DNA of 5,942 nucleotides. Origin: Bacilli bacterium. Its GTDB lineage: Bacteria > Bacillota_I > Bacilli_A > RF39 > UBA660. The DNA lies in NCBI GenBank assembly GCA_017411235.1, contig JAFPMR010000280.1:1-5942 (forward strand). Reading direction: 5' to 3'. The notes beneath the pieces were generated by a model that saw nothing but the letters and a program-made list of their open reading frames with translations, had not been told where the DNA came from and did no database searches. A program made the position numbers and the translations under genes. Below, piece by piece: positions 1 through 5,903 of this stretch. Within the stretch, counting starts at the first letter, position 1; each line of letters begins with the position of its first letter.

Positions 1-1638
1 AAACAATTACCTAAATTTTCTGATAATAGTATATATAATTATAAGTTTTCAAGAATGGAATATTTTGAAGATGTTATACTTAATAGTCAAAAATATGCAC
101 AACCTACTAAAAAAATTCTCTTAGGTGTAAATGTTTTAATTAATTCTAAATCAAAACAATATACTACTACTGGAGAAAAAATTGAAGGTTGTCTTGTAAG
201 AAGTGATAGTACTATATTTGCACTTGAAAACTTTAGAACTTGTGTAAATATTTATAAAAATCCTGAAAATTTGGAGTATCAACCTGCTTTTAATTATACT
301 GATACTACAGGATTTTTTGATTCATTTAAAACAGTAACATCTAAATCTGCTGGTAGACAGAGATTATTATTAGATAATATAGTAGTTAAAAATGGTATGT
401 TATGGATAGTAGATGAAGATGGTACACAACATAATATGTATGAGTTTCTTGATATGCCACAAAATAAGAGATTATCTTGTTTAAGTGAATCTCCATTTTG
501 TAATAATGACAAACCTAAAAGAATAATGATGAACGCAAAAATGACTGCTCAAAGTGTTACATTAAAAGATGAAATGGATTCATTAACACATAGAATTACT
601 GCTAGAGTAGGATTTACTGATTTGGAAGGATATACTTCTGCTGATAGTATTGCTATATCTGAAAGTTTTGCAAAAAGATTAACTACTTATGATGAAGCTA
701 TTTTATATTTAGATAAAGCATCAAATGTATATAAATTAATTACTAAAAAGAAAGTAAAGTTTGATTTATATACATTAAAACAAATCTTTCCAGAAAGAAA
801 TGATGCAATATTATTAAGTTATCAAAATGTACATATTAGTAAAATAGATGATGTTGATAAGAAATATGCAAGAGTATTTTTAGCTTGGGAAATTCCATTT
901 AGATTAGGAGATAAAATAACTAATCTTCACGGAGCTAAAGGTACTGTTGGTTTTATACTTCCAGATAAAGAAATGCCTAAACTTACTAAAAAAGTAGGTA
1001 ATATGAAAGCTGGACCACTTGATATAATTATAAGTGGATATTCAACTATTCGTAGAGGTTCATTAGGACAAATCTTTGAGGCTTGGGCTTTAGCTAGTGG
1101 AATTGATTATGAAGGTCACGATTATATTGCTGAAATGATGGAAAAATATAGTTCTCAAATGAAAACCTATAGTAAAAATTCTATTGTAGAATATAAGGGT
1201 GAAAAGAAAGTTATTCCAGTAGGAATAAATTATATTATGAGATTATATCATCACGCTTCATCACATATTTCAATATCATCTGCTAATACAGCTTTCCAAA
1301 AGACACTTAAATTTGGTGAAATGGAAAAATTAAATCTTGTAGCAAATGATTGTCCTAATATTTTATTAGAATTAGGTATTAGAAGTATTAAAAAATATAT
1401 TGGTTCTCATAAGTTAGTAGATGAAATGGAAAGAACTAGAGAACTTCCTGATAGAAAAGATTTAAATATATCTTTACAGTTTATTGAAATATTAAAATCT
1501 ATGGGATATGAAATGAAGATTGATAAAATCAATAAACCAACTTATGATAATATGGATGAAGTAGACTTAAATAATGTAAATTCATTATTTAATACAAAAG
1601 GAGTTGAAGAAGATGATAATTCAGATACAACCAATTAA
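1..1638 (+). CDS. Phage RNA polymerase beta-like subunit, C-terminal part (5' end outside window)
   Basis: Part of the catalytic core of a multisubunit RNA polymerase. The frame is open from base 1 (545 residues visible). The first ATG, at 55, has no ribosome binding site and lies inside the frame, so the true start is upstream. Numbering visible residues, landmarks follow bacterial beta in order: DKPKRIMMNAKM (170-181), GYTSADS (210-216, matching GYNFEDS), GDK with K305 and HGAKG with K313 (the two nucleotide-contacting lysines of GDKMAGRHGNKG), LDIII then RRGSLGQI (about 340-358), FGEME (438-442) and a C-terminal ISLQFIEILKSMGY anchor (490-503). The stretch between GYTSADS and GDK is about 85 residues against about 250 in E. 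coli, so the flap is strongly reduced. The glutamate before the conserved Asp of GYNFEDS is Ala214 here. Whether the full gene is a split C-half or a whole beta cannot be seen. The 3' end overlaps the next gene by 26 bases. Family assignment is firm; virion versus non-virion polymerase is undecided. Confidence 0.95.
   Translation, partial: KQLPKFSDNSIYNYKFSRMEYFEDVILNSQKYAQPTKKILLGVNVLINSKSKQYTTTGEKIEGCLVRSDSTIFALENFRTCVNIYKNPENLEYQPAFNYTDTTGFFDSFKTVTSKSAGRQRLLLDNIVVKNGMLWIVDEDGTQHNMYEFLDMPQNKRLSCLSESPFCNNDKPKRIMMNAKMTAQSVTLKDEMDSLTHRITARVGFTDLEGYTSADSIAISESFAKRLTTYDEAILYLDKASNVYKLITKKKVKFDLYTLKQIFPERNDAILLSYQNVHISKIDDVDKKYARVFLAWEIPFRLGDKITNLHGAKGTVGFILPDKEMPKLTKKVGNMKAGPLDIIISGYSTIRRGSLGQIFEAWALASGIDYEGHDYIAEMMEKYSSQMKTYSKNSIVEYKGEKKVIPVGINYIMRLYHHASSHISISSANTAFQKTLKFGEMEKLNLVANDCPNILLELGIRSIKKYIGSHKLVDEMERTRELPDRKDLNISLQFIEILKSMGYEMKIDKINKPTYDNMDEVDLNNVNSLFNTKGVEEDDNSDTTN
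1596..1603 (+). promoter_or_regulatory. Ribosome binding site of the beta' N-terminal gene
   Basis: AAAAGGAG lies 9 bases before ATG 1613. An in-frame TTG at 1604 touches the Shine-Dalgarno directly, too close for initiation, so this site decides the start in favour of 1613. It lies inside the end of the beta-like gene. Confidence 0.85.
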
Positions 1639-2851
1639 AATTAAAGAAGATAGTAGAAATGAAGTTACATCTGCAAAAGTCTTTAGAGATAGAAAAATTA
1701 TGGATGAAAATGGTGAGTTTCTATTTAATGATGAAGGTATTTTTTCTGAAAAGATTTTTGGTAAATTCGGTAGTTGTAAATGTGGTAAAACTAAAAAAAC
1801 TAATCGAATTTGTCCAGAATGTGGTTGTAGAGTATTAAGTAAAAAGCATATTCCTGATTTTTATATTAAGTTTGATTTTGATTTACCTAATAGATTTATT
1901 GATTATGGTACATATAATAAAAATGTTATTGAAAGTCTTTTATATTATAAAGGATTTTTATATGATGGAGTATTTATTGAATTTAATCTAAAAGATATGG
2001 ATTTAACTAAATATCCTGATAAATCTAAAATTAAGATTGGAAAAGAAGCTATATTAAGTTTAGGAGTATCAGAAGATTGGTATAATCATAATGTCCATAG
2101 ATTAATAAGTATTCCACATACATCTTATAGACAAATCACACATACTAAAAAAGATTATTTTTTAGGTGACTTAAATACAATATATATTGATATGATTAAA
2201 AATAATCTTAAATATAAGGAATATGTTAAAAATAATTCAATTACTTTATATAATGAATTAAATATCAAATATGTAGTATGTGCTAAATTAGAAGATTTAT
2301 ATAAAAATCTATTTGGAATATTATCCAAAAATCATAAAAATATTATTGATAGAGAATTAAGAGGACAGCCAGAAACTGGTATGGTTCGTGCTGTTATGAC
2401 TAATAATTTTAGTCTTGATGAAGATACTCTTGTTATAGGAAAATATTTTATTCCTACATTATATCCTTATTTATATAATAAATATTCAGATGAATTAGGA
2501 AATATTGATGTAGCTGGATTAAATAAAGAATTAATAGATGAAGAATATCTTGTATTATTTAATAGACAGCCTACAATCGGTGCAAAGTCTATTATTGCTA
2601 TGAAGCCAATTTTTTCAGATAAAGATGCTGAACAATTTGTTATTCAAGCAAATCCTATTGTATATGATGGACTTGCTGCTGATGTTGATGGTGATTCTCT
2701 TAATGTAATTGCATTATATACAAAAGCTGCTTGTGAAGAAGCAAAGAAATTATTAGCAAGTAATAATTATATTGAGGGTTCTAATATGTCAATCCGTAAT
2801 GGATTATTAGAAGAATTTAATTATATCAAGGAGAATACTATTGATGGATAA
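1613..2851 (+). CDS. Phage RNA polymerase beta' subunit, N-terminal fragment (zinc ribbon and DxDGD catalytic motif)
   Basis: Supplies the clamp base and the Mg-binding catalytic loop of a multisubunit RNA polymerase. The 412-residue protein begins with a beta'-type N-terminus. A zinc ribbon follows (C55, C57, C67, C70; CKCG ... CPECG, as in the E. coli CLCG ... CEKCG site). A segment matching the switch region and GKRVDYSGRSVI (about 250-278) is quite diverged. NRQPT is at 317-321 (E. coli NRAPT). The active-site loop AADVDGD is at 355-361, with all three metal-binding aspartates D357, D359 and D361 present where E. coli has NADFDGD. The homologous downstream stretch ASNNYIEGS is at 382-390. 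The chain stops only about 50 residues after the active site, roughly E. coli position 500, so this is a natural split rather than a frameshift: the next frames carry a different gene. ATG 1613 is chosen over TTG 1604 by ribosome-site spacing. It overlaps both neighbours (26 and 8 bases), suggesting coupled translation with beta. Confidence 0.95.
   Translation: MIIQIQPIKIKEDSRNEVTSAKVFRDRKIMDENGEFLFNDEGIFSEKIFGKFGSCKCGKTKKTNRICPECGCRVLSKKHIPDFYIKFDFDLPNRFIDYGTYNKNVIESLLYYKGFLYDGVFIEFNLKDMDLTKYPDKSKIKIGKEAILSLGVSEDWYNHNVHRLISIPHTSYRQITHTKKDYFLGDLNTIYIDMIKNNLKYKEYVKNNSITLYNELNIKYVVCAKLEDLYKNLFGILSKNHKNIIDRELRGQPETGMVRAVMTNNFSLDEDTLVIGKYFIPTLYPYLYNKYSDELGNIDVAGLNKELIDEEYLVLFNRQPTIGAKSIIAMKPIFSDKDAEQFVIQANPIVYDGLAADVDGDSLNVIALYTKAACEEAKKLLASNNYIEGSNMSIRNGLLEEFNYIKENTIDG
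2828..2833 (+). promoter_or_regulatory. Ribosome binding site of the small membrane protein gene
   Basis: AAGGAG, 10 bases before ATG 2844 and 7 before an in-frame TTG at 2841. It lies inside the end of the beta' N-terminal gene. ATG is preferred as the commoner start; TTG would add one residue only. Confidence 0.75.
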
Positions 2852-3245
2852 TGAAAATAAAAAGAAACCTACTACAAATAAGAAAAAATCTGATAGTAAA
2901 TTTACTAAAGGTGATGGTATTTTCTTTATTATAATATGTATAGGACTTATTATTTTTACAATTATATTAGTACATAAAAATGCATCTAAAAGAACATTTG
3001 AAACTTCTTTTGGAGAAAATACTTATTCTACAATTACTTTAAAAAATGATAAAGATATTCAAGTAGATGTATATGTAGATAAAGAACAAATATCTTCACA
3101 AAAAGGAGAATATCAAAAAGGTACAGAAACAGATGCTTATATGGTAGATATTGATGATGATAATATTCAAATGAATATTGATGATGATACTTTAACACTT
3201 ATTTATGATGATAATACATCAGTAACCTATAAGGAGAAAAAGTAA
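2844..3245 (+). CDS. Small single-pass membrane protein of unknown function
   Basis: I do not recognise this 133-residue protein. It has a Lys-rich, hydrophilic N-terminus (residues 1-22), then one strongly hydrophobic helix (about 26-43, IFFIIICIGLIIFTIILV), then an 85-residue tail. By the positive-inside rule the N-terminus should be cytoplasmic and the tail outside the membrane. The tail alternates polar and branched residues like a small beta-sheet domain and ends in an acidic stretch with IDDD twice (103-106 and 112-115) before a basic YKEKK end. There is no lipobox or signal-peptidase motif that I trust, so the helix is more likely an anchor than a cleaved signal. It overlaps the upstream beta' gene by 8 bases and the downstream beta' gene by 1 base (TAATG), and has its own good ribosome site. 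This position strongly suggests a real, co-translated gene. A role in polymerase function is not implied by the sequence. Confidence 0.8.
   Translation: MDNENKKKPTTNKKKSDSKFTKGDGIFFIIICIGLIIFTIILVHKNASKRTFETSFGENTYSTITLKNDKDIQVDVYVDKEQISSQKGEYQKGTETDAYMVDIDDDNIQMNIDDDTLTLIYDDNTSVTYKEKK
3148..3189 (+). repeat. Short in-frame direct repeat encoding the two IDDD motifs
   Basis: ATATTGATGATGATA occurs at 3148-3162 and again at 3175-3189, exactly 27 bases (nine codons) apart, inside the acidic tail of the small membrane protein. The copies keep the reading frame and both encode an IDDD acidic patch. It may be a local duplication or simply low-complexity, AT-rich coding. Confidence 0.6.
3231..3236 (+). 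promoter_or_regulatory. Ribosome binding site of the beta' C-terminal gene
   Basis: AAGGAG 8 bases before ATG 3245, located within the last codons of the membrane protein gene. The stop and start share one base (TAATG), so termination-reinitiation is likely. Confidence 0.85.
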
Positions 3246-4225
3246 TGGATGATTTTAGAAATAAATATAATCAAGAATATTATGAATTAGGTTCTAAAAT
3301 GTTTACAAACTGTAATATTCCTACAGTATATGATTTTGTAGATGCTTTTGTTAATAAAAAAGATGCAGCTATGAAAAAGATAACAAAAATTACTGATTTT
3401 ACTGGTAATCATAAAGATATAATCAATTCGGTTAATAGAAGAAATGATATGTATTCTGATGCTGAATCTGATAAATTTATGCAATCAGTTATTGCTTCTC
3501 ACGTTACTGATATTACTGAATCAGGATATTTTTATAAAAAACTAATTAGTAGTTGTGATGATATGACTATTGAAATTGATGATTGTGGAAGTGATGGATA
3601 TGAAATGCAATTACCTATTGATGAAAATACTTTTAATTATAAAGTAAGAAATCATTGGATAATGGAATTAAATAAATATATTGAAGATTATAATGAATTA
3701 CCTACATCTGGAACAATTCATATAAGAAATTTCCTTACTTGTAAACACGGAAATCGTCATTTTTGTGCTAAATGTGCAGGAATATTTAGACGGTCATATT
3801 CTACTAATTTTGTACCTAAAAATATTGGAGCATATTCTACTCTAATGATTACTGAACACGCCACACAGGGTGCATTAGACGCTATGAATAAAGAGGGTGG
3901 AGAAAGTATTAATGTATTACTAGAACAACATATTAATTGTAAAACACTTGAAGAAGGAAAAGAAATAATTAAAGAAATTATTGATACAATTGGTAATGTT
4001 GGTGTTGAAAGTAGATTTTATGAAATTGCTCTTTTATCAAGATGGAGAAATAATAAATTTATCAGTATGGAATATTCATTTTTAAATCAAAATGATTTAT
4101 TAGGTGCATTTATATATAAATCAAATCCTAAAAATTTTAATAAATTATTATTAAATGAAGAACCATTTAAGGCTGATTCAATGAAAACAAAAATAGCTTT
4201 TGATATGTATGATGATGAAGATTAA
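3245..4225 (+). CDS. Phage RNA polymerase beta' subunit, C-terminal fragment (zinc site and trigger-loop region)
   Basis: Second half of the beta' catalytic subunit, 326 residues. SGYFYKKL with IDDCGSDG (93-118) matches the E. coli SGYLTRRL ... TEDDCGT block. RNFLTCKHG ... FCAKC (161-177) matches RSVLTCEAKRGVCAKC. The four zinc cysteines are all present: C114, C166, C174 and C177. IGAYSTLMITEHATQ (194-208) aligns with VGVIAAQSIGEPGTQ, leading into the trigger-loop region and a GG at 218-219. VGVESRFYEIALLSRW (252-267) matches the E. coli NDKHIEVIVRQM helix, and the remainder follows the C-terminal jaw end. Upstream, residues about 45-70 occupy the bridge-helix place but are poorly conserved. 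No large insertion is present in the trigger loop. Trigger-loop residues equivalent to E. coli R933 and H936 read as Asp212 and Asn215. Function as beta' C is firm; bridge-helix and trigger-loop registers are inferred by eye. Confidence 0.94.
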   Translation: MDDFRNKYNQEYYELGSKMFTNCNIPTVYDFVDAFVNKKDAAMKKITKITDFTGNHKDIINSVNRRNDMYSDAESDKFMQSVIASHVTDITESGYFYKKLISSCDDMTIEIDDCGSDGYEMQLPIDENTFNYKVRNHWIMELNKYIEDYNELPTSGTIHIRNFLTCKHGNRHFCAKCAGIFRRSYSTNFVPKNIGAYSTLMITEHATQGALDAMNKEGGESINVLLEQHINCKTLEEGKEIIKEIIDTIGNVGVESRFYEIALLSRWRNNKFISMEYSFLNQNDLLGAFIYKSNPKNFNKLLLNEEPFKADSMKTKIAFDMYDDED

Positions 4226-4231
4226 AAGGGG
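4226..4231 (+). promoter_or_regulatory. Ribosome binding site of the PD-(D/E)XK nuclease gene
   Basis: AAGGGG, 9 bases before ATG 4241, in the 15-base gap that follows the TAA of the beta' C-terminal gene. It differs from the AAGGAG used by its neighbours and may be somewhat weaker. Confidence 0.7.
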
Positions 4232-4240
4232 AAATATTAT

Positions 4241-5281
4241 ATGGATATAACTAATTCAATTATTACAGAAGATGGAAAAGATTATTTAACAACATATATA
4301 GGCAAAATAAATAATTCAACAGTAGATGCAAATGCTTTATTTACTGATTTACAAGACTTATTAGATATAATTATTAAAAAATATAATAATAAACATAAAA
4401 CAAAAAATACATATATAGCAAAAGGTTATGGTGCAAATCTTCAATCATTATTAAATAGATATAGTGGAGATTATTTTTCTCCATCATTTATGAAAGGGTA
4501 TCAAATAAATCCAGCATTAAATCTTATGCAGAATTTTTTTACTGAACAAGCCAATGATGCAACTGCTATTGGTAATACATTTCACGCAATAATGGAAGAT
4601 TATTATAATTTAGATAAAGAACAAAGAAGTAGAGATAAACTTTGGGAAATTAAGAAAAATCATTTATTAGATGGACAAGATGAAACTATTTTAGATGAAT
4701 ATATATTAGGTTATATAAATTCAAAAGATTATTTACATCCACGAACTCCTTTAGATGATACTCAATTAGATTGTGTTACTGAACATAGTGGTAGAATAAA
4801 TAATTTATATGTTAAATCTATTGGATATACTATTCCTTGTGCAGTTTCTTATGTAGCTGATAGAATTGATTATAGAAAGGAAGGTACAGTTATATTAGAT
4901 TATAAGACTGGACATCCTACAGAAGAAGCAGCTACTTTTGATGGATATTTAGGTTCTATGTTACTATATAAATGGGCTATGGAACAAGAATTAAATACTA
5001 CTATTGATAAGGGTTTTCTAATATGTCCAGGAAATAAGAAACCTTATATAGAATTAGATTATTCTATAGAAAATGAAAAATTATTAGCTGAACAAATTGA
5101 ATTATTTTATAGAAACTTTATGAAAGATAAAAGAAGTAGAATATATACATTTACTAATGAAGGATATTTTACTACAGATGATGCTAAAAAATATCAAGAA
5201 ACTATGAATGATAATCTTATTTGGTATGCTAAACTTCCTATAAAAGTATATATTGGAGAACATAGTGATTCTGTATTTTAA
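4241..5281 (+). CDS. RecB/AddB/Cas4-like PD-(D/E)XK nuclease
   Basis: Predicted Mg-dependent DNA nuclease or exonuclease of the RecB-type PD-(D/E)XK superfamily, 346 residues. Motifs come in the family order. FSPSFMKGY (79-87) corresponds to the N-terminal SxS motif. GNTFHAIMEDY (111-121) gives the conserved His115. ADRIDY (206-211) supplies the first metal-binding Asp, D207. VILDYKTG (217-224) supplies the catalytic D220 and K222. LLYKWA (241-246) is the trailing helix, where the usual QxxxY glutamine is Ser239 before Y243. There is no C-terminal cysteine cluster, so the iron-sulfur site of AddB and Cas4 is absent. About 75 N-terminal residues before the first motif are helical-looking and unassigned. 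No helicase motifs are seen, so it is a stand-alone nuclease, plausibly for recombination, repair or DNA processing during phage replication. It sits 15 bases after the polymerase gene and 13 before the HNH gene. Superfamily is well supported; substrate is unknown. Confidence 0.88.
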   Translation: MDITNSIITEDGKDYLTTYIGKINNSTVDANALFTDLQDLLDIIIKKYNNKHKTKNTYIAKGYGANLQSLLNRYSGDYFSPSFMKGYQINPALNLMQNFFTEQANDATAIGNTFHAIMEDYYNLDKEQRSRDKLWEIKKNHLLDGQDETILDEYILGYINSKDYLHPRTPLDDTQLDCVTEHSGRINNLYVKSIGYTIPCAVSYVADRIDYRKEGTVILDYKTGHPTEEAATFDGYLGSMLLYKWAMEQELNTTIDKGFLICPGNKKPYIELDYSIENEKLLAEQIELFYRNFMKDKRSRIYTFTNEGYFTTDDAKKYQETMNDNLIWYAKLPIKVYIGEHSDSVF

Positions 5282-5284
5282 GGA
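5280..5284 (+). promoter_or_regulatory. Ribosome binding site of the HNH gene
   Basis: AAGGA, overlapping the TAA stop of the nuclease gene and 10 bases before ATG 5295. It supports ATG 5295 over the in-frame TTG at 5253, which lies within the nuclease gene and has no such site in front. Confidence 0.75.
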
Positions 5285-5294
5285 AAGTGAGTAT

Positions 5295-5903
5295 ATGTAT
5301 GAACAACAACGAAAATTAAGTATTCAATTAGTTCCATCTACTTGTTGGTATTCTAATTTAAGAAGTATTTTACCTAATTGGTCGGAAATATCTTATTTAG
5401 TAAGAAAACTTTGTAAATGTGATATTTGTGGTAAAACAGGAGAATTAAAAGATTTTGATGCTCACGAAGTATGGAAATATGAAAATAATATACAATCATT
5501 AGATAAAATAATATGTGTTTGTAAAGATTGTCACGCTTGTATTCATATGGGGCATACTTTAATCGAAGGAGATAGTGAAAAAGCTAGACAACATTATATG
5601 AGAGTTAATAATTTATCATTAGAAGAATGTGAAAATGATATTGAAGATGCTTTTGAACTTTGGGAAACTAGGTCACAATTAGATTGGTTTATAGATGAAA
5701 CAAAATTAATAAAACAAATAGAAGAAACATATAATATTTCTTGTGATTTATCAAAACCCATAGATAATAAATATTATGCTAATATTCCATATAATTTAAA
5801 AGAAAAAGCTAAATCCTTTGGAGCAAAATGGGATAATAATAGAAAATTATGGTATTTTACGAGTGAGATAAATAGAGAGAAATGGTATGAACAATTTGAA
5901 TGA
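5295..5903 (+). CDS. HNH-type zinc endonuclease-like protein with C-terminal DUF5710-like domain
   Basis: A two-part protein of 202 residues. The N-terminal part (about 8-140) resembles a family of HNH proteins I know from bacteria, with the hallmarks LSIQLVPSTCWYSNLRS (8-24), CDIC (C42, C45), HEVW (57-60), CVCKDCH (74-80), H84 and a helical tail with FELWETRSQ (120-128). C42, C45, C76 and C79 should form a structural zinc site; H57, H80 and H84 are the candidate catalytic and metal-binding residues of the HNH fold. The C-terminal part (about 160-199: ANIPYNLKEKAKSFGAKWD then LWYF) matches the DUF5710 pattern of a short hydrophobic start, KxxAKxxGAKWD and a WY strand. It follows the PD-(D/E)XK gene by 13 bases and is probably co-expressed. 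It might cut DNA or act in homing, packaging or defence; the sequence does not say which. ATG 5295 is chosen by its AAGGA site. Confidence 0.86.
   Translation: MYEQQRKLSIQLVPSTCWYSNLRSILPNWSEISYLVRKLCKCDICGKTGELKDFDAHEVWKYENNIQSLDKIICVCKDCHACIHMGHTLIEGDSEKARQHYMRVNNLSLEECENDIEDAFELWETRSQLDWFIDETKLIKQIEETYNISCDLSKPIDNKYYANIPYNLKEKAKSFGAKWDNNRKLWYFTSEINREKWYEQFE

Noticed and set aside
31..41. TATATATAAT-like promoter -10 element
   Set aside because: Within coding sequence of a genome this AT-rich such matches occur by chance, and no -35 element or gene start follows.
294..512. Minus-strand open frame of 72 codons
   Set aside because: Lies entirely inside the well-supported beta frame on the other strand, with no recognisable product.
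1604..1612. TTG start for the beta' N gene
   Set aside because: It directly abuts the Shine-Dalgarno, leaving no spacer; ATG 1613 has normal spacing.
2841..3245. Small frame as a frameshifted middle piece of beta'
   Set aside because: It has its own ribosome site, a membrane helix and no similarity to the beta' funnel.
3287..3484. Minus-strand open frame of 65 codons
   Set aside because: Antisense to the beta' C gene; Ile/Phe-rich translation is what AT-rich antisense sequence gives.
4241..5281. Cas4 of a CRISPR system
   Set aside because: No cysteine cluster for an iron-sulfur site, and no CRISPR repeats or other cas genes in the window.
5253..5294. TTG start for the HNH gene, adding 14 residues
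   Set aside because: It lies inside the nuclease gene with no ribosome site; AAGGA points to ATG 5295, and family similarity starts after that point.
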